Origin: Flagellimonas pelagia
GTDB taxonomy: Bacteria > Bacteroidota > Bacteroidia > Flavobacteriales > Flavobacteriaceae
NCBI RefSeq assembly: GCF_003584135.1
Contig: NZ_QXFI01000036.1
Coordinates: 1-64,000, forward strand
Length of the DNA stretch: 64,000 nucleotides
Reading direction: 5' to 3'
Below, piece by piece: positions 8,920 to 17,952 of the stretch (within the stretch, counting starts at the first letter, position 1; each line of letters starts with the position of its first letter). The notes under the pieces are model-generated. The model was given only the letters and a program-made list of their open reading frames with translations, was not told where the DNA came from and searched no databases. The translations under genes were made by a program, and so were the position numbers.

Positions 8920-11115
8920 ATGAAAAATAAATTACTTCCCCTATTGCTGTTAGTGGGCACCCTTACCGTATCTGCCCAGGAAACTGTCCTTGGGTTCAGC
9001 AAAAAGGCCTCCGATGAAGAACTCAAACTAGAGGCCGCATTCGAAAAAGAACTTACTGCATCCAATCTGGACGACTGGATGAAGCTGATGGCCGCCGAGC
9101 CACACTGGGTCGGTACCGCCTATGGCGAACAGAACGTGAAGTGGATGGAAAAGCAATTCAAATCGTGGGGGTACGATACCCGTATCGATACCTACCAAGT
9201 GCTTTTCCCCTACCCTAAAGTGCGCGTGTTGGAGCTTACTGCCCCAACTAAGTATTCCGCTTCGTTAAAGGCGATTCCCGTGGAGGGCGACCCGTATACC
9301 GAGCAGGGCGATAAATTGTTGCCCAGCTACAACGCCTTCTCCACCGATGGCGATGTGGAGGCCGACCTGGTTTTCGTGAACTATGGGATTCCCAGCGATT
9401 ATGAGGAACTGGAAAAATTGGGCATCGATGTGAAAGGAAAAATCGTCATCGCCAAATATTATGGTTCTTGGCGAGGGATCAAACCGAAACTGGCCGCCGA
9501 AAAAGGGGCCATTGGTTGCATCATCTACTCCGACCCTATGGACGATGGTTATTTCCAAGGCGATGTGTACCCCAAAGGTCCCTTCAAGAACAAAACCGGT
9601 GTACAACGTGGTTCCGTGATGGACATGCCGCTTTATCCCGGAGACGTATTGACCCCAGGTTATGCCGCCACCAAGGATGCCAAGCGTTTGGATAGAAAAG
9701 ATGCTCCTACCATCACCAAGATTCCGGTGTTGCCTATTTCGTATGAGGATGCACAACCGTTGTTGGAAGCATTGGAAGGTCCCGTGGCTCCCGAAAAATG
9801 GAGAGGTGGACTTCCCATTACCTACCATATTGGTCCTGGTCCCGCCAAGGTACATTTGAAACTGGAGTTTGACTGGCAGTTGAAACCTGCCCATAACTTG
9901 ATCGCTACCCTAAAAGGTTCCGAATTCCCCGATCAATGGGTAGTTCGCGGCAACCACCACGATGCTTGGGTTCACGGTGCCAGCGATCCCATAAGTGGTA
10001 TGGTGGCCTTGATGGAAGAAGCCCGCGTAGTGGCCAAATTGGCCAAGCAGGGCAACAAGCCCAAACGTACCCTCGTGTACTGTGCGTGGGATGCCGAGGA
10101 ACCCGGATTGATCGGTTCTACAGAATGGGTTGAGGACCATATGGGCGAATTGAAACAAAAGGCCGTGGCCTACGTCAATACCGATGGGAACAGCCGTGGG
10201 TATCTGGGCGTTGGGGGATCCCACTCCCTACAGGCCATGGTTACCCAAGTGGCCAATAGTGTAACCGATCCCCAGAAAGGGGTTTCCGTAGTGGAACGCA
10301 GAATGGCCGCCAACTCCATGCGGGGTGGCGACAGCTCGTTTAAATTGTCCGCTCTTGGATCGGGTTCCGATTACACCCCCTTTATACAACATACGGGTAT
10401 TGCCTCGTTGAACCTTGGCTTTGGTGGCGAAGGTTCCGGTGGGGAATACCATACCATTTACGATACCTATACCCACTATACCCGCTTTAAGGACCCCGGT
10501 TTCCAGTATGGGGTGGCTTTGGCCAATACCGCCGGTCGCATTGTGCTCCGTATGGCAAACGCCGAGGTATTGCCGTTTGAACTGACCCAATGGCACAGCA
10601 CCGTGAACGGTTATTTGGGCGAAGTGATGAAGACATTGGAAGACATGCGCTCCGATGTGGAAAAACATAACAAACTGGTAAAAAAGGATGCCTACCAATT
10701 GGTGATGGATCCCAAAAAACCGGTTGCCACTGCCAAAATGGAGGCCGAAATTCCGTATTTGGACTTTTCGCCCTTACAAAATGTGATGGCAGATTTGAAA
10801 ACGAGTATCGATACCTTTTCCAAGATAAACCTGACCCAATTGCCCGCTGCCAAAAAGGCACAGCTCAACAAGGAGTTGATGGGCATGGAGCAGGTATTGC
10901 TGCAGGATAAGGGTCTACCCCGAAGGGACTGGTTCAAACACCAGATCTATGCCCCCGGATTTTACACGGGCTATGGGGTAAAAACACTTCCAGGCGTGCG
11001 CGAGGCCATTGAGCAGAAAGAGTGGAAAGAAGCACAGGAACAGATCGGGGTTTTGGCCACCACCCTGAAGAATTTTGATACCGAAGTACAAAAACTGATC
11101 GGTATCGCGGAATAG
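8920..11115 (+). CDS. M28 family metallopeptidase, glutamate carboxypeptidase II-like
   Basis: 731 residues with signal peptide MKNKLLPLLLLVGTLTVSAQ. Domain order follows GCPII/PSMA: N-terminal segment, protease-associated insert (about 120-300, with GKIVIAKYYGSWRGIK), M28 core and a transferrin-receptor-like dimerisation domain at the C-terminus. Zinc ligands and catalytic residues are visible in NHHDAW (about 345), AWDAEEPGLIGSTEW (Glu-Glu about 392), VNTDGN, and the final His in GGEYHTIYDT. It probably releases C-terminal amino acids from peptides in the periplasm. It ends before a strong terminator; a 16-codon look-alike of its C-terminus lies 1.4 kb downstream. Confidence 0.95.
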   Translation: MKNKLLPLLLLVGTLTVSAQETVLGFSKKASDEELKLEAAFEKELTASNLDDWMKLMAAEPHWVGTAYGEQNVKWMEKQFKSWGYDTRIDTYQVLFPYPKVRVLELTAPTKYSASLKAIPVEGDPYTEQGDKLLPSYNAFSTDGDVEADLVFVNYGIPSDYEELEKLGIDVKGKIVIAKYYGSWRGIKPKLAAEKGAIGCIIYSDPMDDGYFQGDVYPKGPFKNKTGVQRGSVMDMPLYPGDVLTPGYAATKDAKRLDRKDAPTITKIPVLPISYEDAQPLLEALEGPVAPEKWRGGLPITYHIGPGPAKVHLKLEFDWQLKPAHNLIATLKGSEFPDQWVVRGNHHDAWVHGASDPISGMVALMEEARVVAKLAKQGNKPKRTLVYCAWDAEEPGLIGSTEWVEDHMGELKQKAVAYVNTDGNSRGYLGVGGSHSLQAMVTQVANSVTDPQKGVSVVERRMAANSMRGGDSSFKLSALGSGSDYTPFIQHTGIASLNLGFGGEGSGGEYHTIYDTYTHYTRFKDPGFQYGVALANTAGRIVLRMANAEVLPFELTQWHSTVNGYLGEVMKTLEDMRSDVEKHNKLVKKDAYQLVMDPKKPVATAKMEAEIPYLDFSPLQNVMADLKTSIDTFSKINLTQLPAAKKAQLNKELMGMEQVLLQDKGLPRRDWFKHQIYAPGFYTGYGVKTLPGVREAIEQKEWKEAQEQIGVLATTLKNFDTEVQKLIGIAE

Positions 11116-11135
11116 ATATGCCGTGAAAAATCAAG

Positions 11136-11174
11136 GCCGCCTTTTGCGAAGTTTCGTGGAAGGCGGCTTTTTTT
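11136..11174 (+). terminator. Rho-independent terminator of the M28 gene
   Basis: GCCGCCTT (11136-11143) pairs with AAGGCGGC (11160-11167), followed by seven T, 20 bp after the stop codon. Confidence 0.9.
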
Positions 11175-11364
11175 GCCTTCCCCCCCTCCCACTATCAATC
11201 CTTTTGCTTTGCCATAACTGCTGTTTAGTCAGTTGTTAATACCGTTAACCTTTCAACGGTGTTTATTAATTTCTCCTTAATCCCTGCCAGCTTGTGGTAA
11301 TTCTAACTTGCCGGCCATAGGGGATTGTCTTCTCCTATTATAGAAAACCAATCAAAATCTTCAC

Positions 11365-12492
11365 ATGAAACGATTATTACTCGTATCGGCCATCCTTTTA
11401 TTTTCTATGGCCGCATCAAACATTTTTGCGCAAGGCTGTGTAGCCATACGTGGGTTCTCCACTTGTAGCGGGGAACTTGCCAATAGAAGTACTGCCGGAT
11501 TCCAAAAAGGCCAATGGTCCATCAGTGGTAATTTTAGACACTTTAAATCCTTTAGGCATTTTGTAGGTACGGAAGAGCAGGTAGAACGTGTGGAAGAACA
11601 CACCAATGTCATCAACCGTTCCTCTTTTTATGACTTGTCCATTGGCTATTCGTTTACGGACAGGCTGTTTGGCACCTTGATCATCCCTTATGTGGACCAC
11701 TCCCGGGAATCCGGAAGGGATGAACGGTCTAAAGTGTATTCCCAAGGTTTGGGCGATATCCGCGCAAGTGTTGGCTACTGGCTGTTCGATTTCAACAAGC
11801 AGGTACGCTCCAATCTGTCCATAAGTTTGGGGATCAAGACCAATTCGGGGAAATCCGACTTTACCGATGTACATGCCCACAGGGATGGAAGACCGGACGA
11901 AAGACCTGTTGATCAATCCATACAACCCGGGGACGGCGGCGTGGGCTTCACTTTTGAACTGCAAGGCTATCATTTGATCACCAACAACCTGTTCGTGACC
12001 GGTGGGTTCTATTATTTGGTGAACCCAAGGGAAATGAATGGCGTTCCTACCTACCGATCTAGGGAAACGGAGGCCATTATGTCCGTTCCGGATCAGTTGG
12101 CCGGACGTGCAGGACTCACCTATATCTTCGGCACTTCAGGGTTTGGGGTGTATGGCGGCGGACGATACGAATGTGTGCCGGTATATGACCTTATTGGTGG
12201 AAGCGGCGGGTTTAGAAGACCCGGTTATGTGCTTTCCGCAGAGCCCGGGTTAAGCTATACCCGTAACAAATTTCAGGTAAACGTGGATGTGCCCATTGCA
12301 TTGGTACGAAACCGGACACAGAGTTTTCCCGATATGCAGACCGAGGCCATGACCGGTGAATCCCAACACGGAGATGCCGCCTTTGCGGACTATTTGGTGA
12401 GTGTTGGGGTCACTTATCGTTTTGGTGGTAAAGGACATGCCAATATGCCTGTGGATGTAGATGAAATTGAGCCTACAGCACCTATAAATTAA
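11365..12492 (+). CDS. Outer-membrane beta-barrel protein (transporter/MetA-like)
   Basis: 375 residues with signal peptide MKRLLLVSAILLFSMAASNIFAQ. The body alternates aromatic and polar residues as in a beta-barrel (FRHFKSFRHFVG, FYDLSIGYSFTDRLFGTLIIPYVD, LQGYHLITNNLFVTGGFYYLV, FADYLVSVGVTYRFGG) and resembles the PF13557 phenol-degradation MetA/putative transporter group. No enzymatic motif. Strong terminators on both sides make it a single transcription unit. Ligand unknown. Confidence 0.75.
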   Translation: MKRLLLVSAILLFSMAASNIFAQGCVAIRGFSTCSGELANRSTAGFQKGQWSISGNFRHFKSFRHFVGTEEQVERVEEHTNVINRSSFYDLSIGYSFTDRLFGTLIIPYVDHSRESGRDERSKVYSQGLGDIRASVGYWLFDFNKQVRSNLSISLGIKTNSGKSDFTDVHAHRDGRPDERPVDQSIQPGDGGVGFTFELQGYHLITNNLFVTGGFYYLVNPREMNGVPTYRSRETEAIMSVPDQLAGRAGLTYIFGTSGFGVYGGGRYECVPVYDLIGGSGGFRRPGYVLSAEPGLSYTRNKFQVNVDVPIALVRNRTQSFPDMQTEAMTGESQHGDAAFADYLVSVGVTYRFGGKGHANMPVDVDEIEPTAPIN

Positions 12493-12506
12493 CATATATC
12501 ATGTAG

Positions 12507-12554
12507 CAGACAGCCTGGAAGAAAGCTCAGGAACAGCTTGGGATCGCCGAGTGA
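12507..12554 (+). pseudogene. Fossil of an M28 peptidase C-terminus
   Basis: After a TAG at 12504, the open codons 12507-12554 read QTAWKKAQEQLGIAE then TGA. This matches the end of the M28 peptidase, where WKEAQEQIG and the terminal IGIAE occur (22 of 28 bases match around 12516-12543, by eye). It is followed directly by a terminator, as a gene end would be. It looks like the only remains of a tandem M28 paralogue whose body was lost. Confidence 0.5.
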
Positions 12555-12583
12555 CCATGGCTTCTGGACTGCAAAGATTTAAA

Positions 12584-12609
12584 GGGAGACCATAAGGTCT
12601 CCCTTTTTT
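12584..12609 (+). terminator. Rho-independent terminator
   Basis: GGGAGACC (12584-12591), loop ATAA, GGTCTCCC (12596-12603), then six T. It serves the barrel gene ending at 12492 and originally perhaps the M28 remnant. Confidence 0.92.
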
Positions 12610-12663
12610 GTGCAATTTTGTAACAATCAAAGTGAATGGTTCTCTTTAGTGTAAACCCTTTCC

Positions 12664-13986
12664 ATGTCACACCTAAAACTTCTACAGATACTCCTCTGTG
12701 CCCTACTCTGCAGTTTAGGGCAAGCCCAGCAGGTCTCCCAAGAACAATTGGACACCTTTTTGAATACCTTGGCCCAACAGGACAAGTTTATGGGAACCCT
12801 ACAAGTATCCCGAAACGGACAAAAAATCTATGGCACACAGTACGGTTTTGCCAACTTGGAAACCAAAGTTCCGGCAACGGAAAACACCTTGTACCGGGTA
12901 GGTTCCATATCCAAAACATTTACCGCCGTTCTTATACTAAAAGCTGTGGAAGAAGGCAAACTATCCCTCTCCCAAACCTTGGACGCCTTTTTTCCCTCCA
13001 TTCCGAACTCGGAAAAGATTACCGTGGCGCAGATGCTGAACCATCACAGTGGTATCCACAATTTCACGAACGGCCCCGGTTTTATGGAATGGCGCACCCA
13101 ACCCAAGACGGAGCAGGAAATGGTACAGATCATAGCGGCGGGAGGGAGCGATTTTGTACCCGGTATCCAAGCGGCTTATAGCAATTCCAATTACGTATTG
13201 CTATCGTACCTTTTGCAGCAGGTGTACCAACAGCCTTACGCCGTTATTTTACAGGAAAAGATATTGGACCCCTTACATCTGCAACACACCCAATTTGGGG
13301 ACGCAACCCTTCCCGAGGCGAAAAAGACCCGCTCCTACACCTACCAAATAGGTTGGCAGCCCGTGGCCGATACCCATTACACCATTCCCATGGGAGCCGG
13401 GGGTATTTTGATGTCCGCCCCGGATTTAGTGAAATTTATAGAAGCACTCTTTCAAGGAAAACTGCTGTCCAAAACCTCCTTGGAAACCATGTTGACGCAA
13501 ACGGATGGCTATGGCATGGGTATTTTTGAAGCGGAACTTTTTCATAAAAAAGCCTATACCCATGATGGCAAGATCGATGGTTTTAATGCATTCTATTATT
13601 ATTTCCCTGAGGAAAAGACGACCTATGCCCTACTCTCCAATGCCGAAAACTACGAATTGGGCCAAGTGAACCAAGCCGTATTGGCCTATACTTTTGGCGA
13701 GCCTTTTGATCTGCCCACCTTACCTACCTATACCGTAACCAAGGAAGACCTTGCCCCCTATCTTGGAGTGTACGGCAGCACGGAAAGCAGTTTGGTGATC
13801 AAGGTGACGCATGAGGACAACCACCTCTTGGCCCAACCCGAAGGGCAACAGATCTACCCCATGGATGCCGTGGCCAAAGACCAGTTTAAACATTATAAAT
13901 CCGGGGTAACCTTGGAGTTTGACCCTAGCCAAGGCAGTATGACCATGAAGCAGGGCACCCAAAACATCCATTTTACAAAGCGGTGA
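12664..13986 (+). CDS. Serine hydrolase, beta-lactamase class C family
   Basis: 440 residues with signal peptide (MSHLKLLQILLCALLCSLGQAQ). The active-site motif SISK (Ser81, Lys84), the YSN motif (about 171, in AYSNSNYVLLSY) and a late HDGKIDGF in the place of the KTG-like box mark the PF00144 family. A C-terminal domain of about 90 residues (APYLGVYGS..., typical of lipocalin-like tails) follows. Family members include D-alanyl-peptidases, esterases and beta-lactamases; resistance cannot be claimed. Single gene between two terminators. Confidence 0.9.
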   Translation: MSHLKLLQILLCALLCSLGQAQQVSQEQLDTFLNTLAQQDKFMGTLQVSRNGQKIYGTQYGFANLETKVPATENTLYRVGSISKTFTAVLILKAVEEGKLSLSQTLDAFFPSIPNSEKITVAQMLNHHSGIHNFTNGPGFMEWRTQPKTEQEMVQIIAAGGSDFVPGIQAAYSNSNYVLLSYLLQQVYQQPYAVILQEKILDPLHLQHTQFGDATLPEAKKTRSYTYQIGWQPVADTHYTIPMGAGGILMSAPDLVKFIEALFQGKLLSKTSLETMLTQTDGYGMGIFEAELFHKKAYTHDGKIDGFNAFYYYFPEEKTTYALLSNAENYELGQVNQAVLAYTFGEPFDLPTLPTYTVTKEDLAPYLGVYGSTESSLVIKVTHEDNHLLAQPEGQQIYPMDAVAKDQFKHYKSGVTLEFDPSQGSMTMKQGTQNIHFTKR

Positions 13987-14008
13987 TCTTTGTTTCTAAA
14001 AAAGTAGG

Positions 14009-14042
14009 ACCGCCTTTTGCATAGCTAAAGAGGCGGTTTTTT
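14009..14042 (+). terminator. Rho-independent terminator of the serine hydrolase gene
   Basis: ACCGCCT (14009-14015) pairs with AGGCGGT (14031-14037) and is followed by T residues to 14042. Confidence 0.88.
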
Positions 14043-14117
14043 AATGCCCATCCCATTTTTGCTTTTCTCAAAAGCATGGATTACCTTTCCCAGACCCAAA
14101 ATTTACAAACACCTACC

Positions 14118-14738
14118 ATGAACATACGGCTTACCAAAGAACAGAAGATCAAAGTGCTCAACTCCGCGGACATATATGCGATCATGCAGCAGGTATTGCT
14201 GCGCGAAAACAAGATACGCCGCAACCAAGAGCATTTTTGGGTGGTGGGCCTCAACCACAACAACAAGATCCTGTTTGTGGAGCTTATTGGCCTGGGGGCC
14301 AGCAACCGGGTAAATGCCGACCCGCCCGACGTGTTTAGAATGGCGATCTACAAACTGGCCAGCAAACTGATCTTGGTGCACAACCACCCCAGTGGCTCAC
14401 ACGCCGTTACCGATGCCGACATTACCTTTACCGACCACATGCTAAAAGTGGGGAAACTGATCAAGGTGGAAGTGTTGGACCATTTGGTGATCACCGAGAC
14501 CCACTACACCAGTTTTGCCGACCAAGGCGTGATGGACCAATTGAAGAAAAATGGCCTTTTTGAAATCATGGGCCCCGAAAAACAGGAATTGGAACAGTTT
14601 AAGATCGATACCGAGAAAAAGCGGGCCGAGAAGGAAAAGGCCAAGGACATTGCGAAGAAAATGAAAGCCAAAGGCTACGACGATGCGACTATTAAAGAAC
14701 TAACGGGCTTGAGTTTAAAGGTGATTGGGGGGATATAG
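14118..14738 (+). CDS. RadC-like JAB domain protein with an Rpn-like C-terminal tail
   Basis: 206 residues from ATG 14118 (an upstream in-frame ATG at 14076 would add 14). The RadC/JAB metalloprotease-like domain covers about 20-140 and has an upstream Glu (FVELIGLG), HNHPSGSHAVTDAD and a following Asp, the full JAMM ligand set. The N-terminal helix-hairpin-helix part of classical RadC is missing. The C-terminus is a charged helix (EKKRAEKEKAKDIAKKMKAKG) ending GYDDATIKELTGLSLKVI, a motif better known from the ends of Rpn-type recombination-promoting nucleases. Short RadC proteins are common on genomic islands; the true activity of the family is unsettled. Confidence 0.85.
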   Translation: MNIRLTKEQKIKVLNSADIYAIMQQVLLRENKIRRNQEHFWVVGLNHNNKILFVELIGLGASNRVNADPPDVFRMAIYKLASKLILVHNHPSGSHAVTDADITFTDHMLKVGKLIKVEVLDHLVITETHYTSFADQGVMDQLKKNGLFEIMGPEKQELEQFKIDTEKKRAEKEKAKDIAKKMKAKGYDDATIKELTGLSLKVIGGI

Positions 14739-14746
14739 AATACATA

Positions 14747-16201
14747 TTATTCCTCATCTTCACCAACCTCTTGACCATTGTTAATCGCACTTTCAAGAGC
14801 CTTGTCTATTACTTCCTTTTTGGCAGATACTTTTTTCTTTGCATTTTTCTCCAACATGGCAGCGACTCTTCCTAATCCAGGAATACCAGATAATTTGTCA
14901 ATTGTCATTTGGAACTTATAACTCTGCTCCAAGGCCTCCATTACAGGGTGATCTGATGCCTCATAATTTGAAATCAATTTTCCGGGATTTTCAGCTGAAA
15001 TTTGTAAGAAATTGGACAAAAGCCTAAATCTCAACTCTTCTGATTCTTCTGGGTTATTCAAACTCTCAATCTGAGTTGAGAGACCTTCATAGGTTCTACT
15101 TAAAACCTCTTTATGAGAATATTCTTCAATTAGCCTTTTGGATAAATTCAATTTTTTATTGGCTGAATAGGTAAACCAAAGGACCGGAATATACATTGGA
15201 ACAATAGCTAGAACCAACCTTGGCAACCTTGTTATCACTTCTTGTACCGTTATACCTTCAACCAAAAAGAATATACTAATTACGACAGGAATAAAACTTA
15301 CTCCTATCATAAAGTATATACCTTGGCTAAACCTCTTTTGCAATACCTTTGAAGATTCAACCTCGTCATCTTTCTTTTTAGAAAAAGCTGAGCTTAGCCC
15401 TGCGGTCATAGCATCTGGAAGAAGCGAAGCAATATCATCGTTAATTTTTTGATATTTTTTCTTGAATTCTTCTTCAAAGACCTTATAACTGTCTTTATAA
15501 TTTTTATTTAAGTTTTCTACACTTTCAAATGATTCTTCAATTTTTAATTTCAAATCATCATAGGTTGCATCCAACTCTCCTTTCAAACCATCAATTTTGG
15601 TTTCTTCACCTGTACTCTCGTCTGTTTGAACGTAGCCGAAAACTTCCCTATATAAATCATCAACCTCTTTTTTTCTCTTATTAATTGCTGTCAAGCTAAC
15701 ACTTGATTTGTCAAGATTTTCTTCTACTGTGGAAATGAAATCTTCAATTTCTGAAAGCTTTGAATCAAGTTCCGGATACTTTTCAAAAACGCCATCTATA
15801 TTTCGAATTCTAGAATTAAGGCTTTCCAACTTTTTATCAAATTCTGATTCTGCATCATCCAATCTACTTTTTACCTCATCAACTGCCAATTTTTGTTCGT
15901 TGGCATCCACACTATAATCATTAATTTGATTTTTAGTAGTTCTTGCAGACTCTAACTCAGAATTTAACTGTTCAAGTAGGATTTGGGCTTCTTCTAATTT
16001 TGCTTCTATTTTATTCCTAAATTCTGAAGCTTTCTTGGAATGTTGCTTTGCCTCTTTCTCATCGTCAGAAGTCTTTCTTTCAATCTCTTTTTTCAATTCA
16101 CCAACATATCCTTCTAATCCAGATACCCTTTCCCAAAGTTTTCTTCTCTCGTCCTCTAGGTACTCAATCTGTTTACTTTTCGAACCATCTAAAAATGACA
16201 T
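14747..16201 (-). CDS. Coiled-coil protein with two membrane helices, function unknown
   Basis: 484 residues from ATG 16201. Residues about 5-270 are almost continuous coiled coil (LEEAQILLEQLNSELESARTTKNQIND and similar heptads). Two hydrophobic helices follow (FMIGVSFIPVVISIFFLVEGI, about 293-313, and LVLAIVPMYIPVLWF, about 326-340), then a cytosol-sized helical domain (RLIEEYSHKEVLSRTYEGL...) and a Lys-rich end. AT-rich, unlike its neighbours. The layout suggests a membrane-anchored rod with an effector or scaffold tail. I do not recognise a named family. Its stop lies 8 bp from the stop of the RadC-like gene (convergent). Confidence 0.75.
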   Translation of the reverse strand: MSFLDGSKSKQIEYLEDERRKLWERVSGLEGYVGELKKEIERKTSDDEKEAKQHSKKASEFRNKIEAKLEEAQILLEQLNSELESARTTKNQINDYSVDANEQKLAVDEVKSRLDDAESEFDKKLESLNSRIRNIDGVFEKYPELDSKLSEIEDFISTVEENLDKSSVSLTAINKRKKEVDDLYREVFGYVQTDESTGEETKIDGLKGELDATYDDLKLKIEESFESVENLNKNYKDSYKVFEEEFKKKYQKINDDIASLLPDAMTAGLSSAFSKKKDDEVESSKVLQKRFSQGIYFMIGVSFIPVVISIFFLVEGITVQEVITRLPRLVLAIVPMYIPVLWFTYSANKKLNLSKRLIEEYSHKEVLSRTYEGLSTQIESLNNPEESEELRFRLLSNFLQISAENPGKLISNYEASDHPVMEALEQSYKFQMTIDKLSGIPGLGRVAAMLEKNAKKKVSAKKEVIDKALESAINNGQEVGEDEE

Positions 16202-16224
16202 ACTATTATAGTTTCAACAGTTAA

Positions 16225-16389
16225 TTAATCTTTCTTTTGAAGTTCTTCTTTTATAAAAGCTCCATACTTCAATTCTTTGCCATCAAACCACTTACAACCG
16301 ACTTGATTGTTTCGTTCACTTACCTTATATATCGTCATTTCTGGGCCACCTGATTTTAAGAATACAACATCTCCTAATTTTAATTCACT
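16225..16389 (-). CDS. DUF2158 (YodC-like) small protein
   Basis: 54 residues from ATG 16389 (frame stays open upstream to 16428). The sequence GDVVFLKSGGPEMTIYKVS..VGCKWFDGKELKYGAF is the DUF2158 signature. These are small beta-rich proteins of unknown function. It sits 23 bp upstream of the coiled-coil membrane protein gene in the same direction, so the two probably form an operon. Confidence 0.85.
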   Translation of the reverse strand, partial: SELKLGDVVFLKSGGPEMTIYKVSERNNQVGCKWFDGKELKYGAFIKEELQKKD

Positions 16390-16591
16390 CATAATCAATA
16401 CTTTAATTTTATTTTTTTGAATTACCAATAGTTATACCAATTAGAGTTTTGTCATTAATTACATGTTTATAGTGGTAAATCCATGACATACTGTCATAAA
16501 ATTTAAAATTATGTCATGTTTTTCTGTTAAAAATTGAAAATATAATTACTTAATTAAGTAATTTATTACAGAAAACCGTAACCCCATAAAA

Positions 16592-16609
16592 AAAGCCCTA
16601 AAGGGCTTT
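16592..16609 (-). terminator. Rho-independent terminator of the DUF302 gene
   Basis: AAAGCCC/GGGCTTT (16592-16598, 16603-16609) with loop TAAA; on the minus strand the stem runs into seven T. It lies 39 bp after the stop of the DUF302 gene. The remaining spacer (16390-16590) is AT-rich with no visible gene and must hold the promoter of the DUF2158 operon. Confidence 0.88.
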
Positions 16610-16647
16610 CTCCAATAATCCAACAAATCTAATAATCCAACCGTCCC

Positions 16648-17025
16648 CTAAAAAGCCACTAGCGCCTGCACCCTCTCCAACAACTCAGCGGCCATGGCGG
16701 GGTCCAACCCATAATCCTGTAGGCTGCCCACAGGGTTTTTAAAGCTCAGTTGGGTGGTATGGGCATCCACTTCTTGCAGTACCAGTTTTAAGGGAATGTC
16801 ATTGATCGCCAAGGGGTCGTCCGCCATGATCTGGGCAATGTACTTGGGCTCAAAAAAGAGCAATTGCCGCAAGGGCGGTATGGTGATCCCGTGTTGGGCC
16901 ACAATGGCCTGGGTATCAATCTCGTGCAGCAGCAAAAAACCGTGGTCGGTGATCCGTTGTTTCAGGGTGTCGTACACCTGCCCAAAGGGCAGCGATAACA
17001 ATTGGTGTTCCACATGGGCTTTCAT
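16648..17025 (-). CDS. DUF302 domain protein
   Basis: 125 residues, matching the DUF302 pattern in full: LKQRITDHGFLLLHEID, LLFFEPKYIAQIMADDPLAINDIPLKLVLQE, SFKNPVGSL. DUF302 proteins are small cytosolic dimers of unknown function often near redox or sulfur genes. It starts 12 bp after the AraC regulator stop, so it is the last gene of that unit and ends in a terminator. Confidence 0.88.
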   Translation of the reverse strand: MKAHVEHQLLSLPFGQVYDTLKQRITDHGFLLLHEIDTQAIVAQHGITIPPLRQLLFFEPKYIAQIMADDPLAINDIPLKLVLQEVDAHTTQLSFKNPVGSLQDYGLDPAMAAELLERVQALVAF

Positions 17026-17036
17026 AGGCTAGGGAT

Positions 17037-17921
17037 TTAGGCCATGGCGGCACGGGCAAAGCCCACGGTTTCACGGTAGGTAGTGGGCGAAATCTCGGCG
17101 TTGTTCTTAAAAAAGCGGCTAAAGTAGTGCTCGTCGTCATACCCCAGGTCGTAGGCGATCTCCTTTACGCTTTTGTTGGTGAGGTATAGCTCGCGCTTGG
17201 CCTCTATAATGATCCGCTCGCTGATCAGGTGGGTCATGGTCTTGTTAAAATAGTTCTTGGTGATCTTGGCCAGCGCCTTGGGGCTGATGTTCAGCAGGTC
17301 GGCATACTCCCCGGCGGAGTGCTTGGTTCGGTAGTGGGTCTCGATCAGGTTTTTCAGCTTTTGGAGGATAAAGGGTTCCTTTTCATCGGATAGGCCTTCC
17401 AGCACTTCGGGTTGTTGCTTGGCCTTGGCGCGGGAGGTGGTGATCAAAAAGATCTTGAGGTAAGAGACCAATAGCTCGTACTGGGCCATTTCGGCCTTTT
17501 GCACCTCCAGGCGCATCTGTTGCAGCACCAGTTCCAGCTCGTTGCGGATGTCGTCCGTTACGCGGAGCATGGGCGGCGCATAAATATTGTTGAAGAGCAC
17601 CCCGTTGCAGGCCACCTGTTCGTGGTGCTTGTGGATGCAGAAAAAATCGGGATGGAAATGCAACACCACTCCTTCCAACGGTTCGTCCTCGGTAAGGGTA
17701 AAGGGTTGGTAGGGCGTCATGGCGAACAGGGTGTCGGGCGTAAAGGCATATTCCGAAAAATCCACCTGGGCGGTGCCCCTCCCCTTTTTGATCCAGATCA
17801 GGGAGTAGTAGTTGTGGCGGTTGGTATCGCAAAATTGGCAGCTATCCTCAAAATGGGAAAGTTTAAAGGCCAGGTTGCCCGTTTGTTCGTCAATAAGGGT
17901 GTTAGTGTTGTAGAGGTTCAT
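17037..17921 (-). CDS. AraC family transcriptional regulator
   Basis: 294 residues from ATG 17921 (a TTG at 17933 is also in frame). N-terminal cupin-like sensor with a possible metal site (CQFCDTNRHNYY, VVLHFHPDFFCIHKHH), then two helix-turn-helix units at the C-terminus (SAGEYADLLNISPKALAKITK and SVKEIAYDLGYDDEHYFSRFFKN), the second being the AraC signature. It probably controls the neighbouring DUF302, DUF1348, YHS and AhpD-like genes. Its leader carries three AATTAGC heptamers. Confidence 0.9.
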   Translation of the reverse strand: MNLYNTNTLIDEQTGNLAFKLSHFEDSCQFCDTNRHNYYSLIWIKKGRGTAQVDFSEYAFTPDTLFAMTPYQPFTLTEDEPLEGVVLHFHPDFFCIHKHHEQVACNGVLFNNIYAPPMLRVTDDIRNELELVLQQMRLEVQKAEMAQYELLVSYLKIFLITTSRAKAKQQPEVLEGLSDEKEPFILQKLKNLIETHYRTKHSAGEYADLLNISPKALAKITKNYFNKTMTHLISERIIIEAKRELYLTNKSVKEIAYDLGYDDEHYFSRFFKNNAEISPTTYRETVGFARAAMA

Positions 17922-17931
17922 ATCAATGTTC

Positions 17932-17952
17932 AATTAGCAATTAGCAATTAGC
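17932..17952. repeat. Three tandem AATTAGC heptamers in the araC leader
   Basis: AATTAGC at 17932-17938, 17939-17945 and 17946-17952, followed by the degenerate AATGATC. It lies immediately upstream of the AraC gene start on the minus strand. Confidence 0.9.

Noticed and set aside
12664..13986. Antibiotic-resistance beta-lactamase
   Set aside because: SxxK and YxN motifs are shared with many esterases and peptidases; the extra C-terminal domain and chromosomal setting give no support for resistance.
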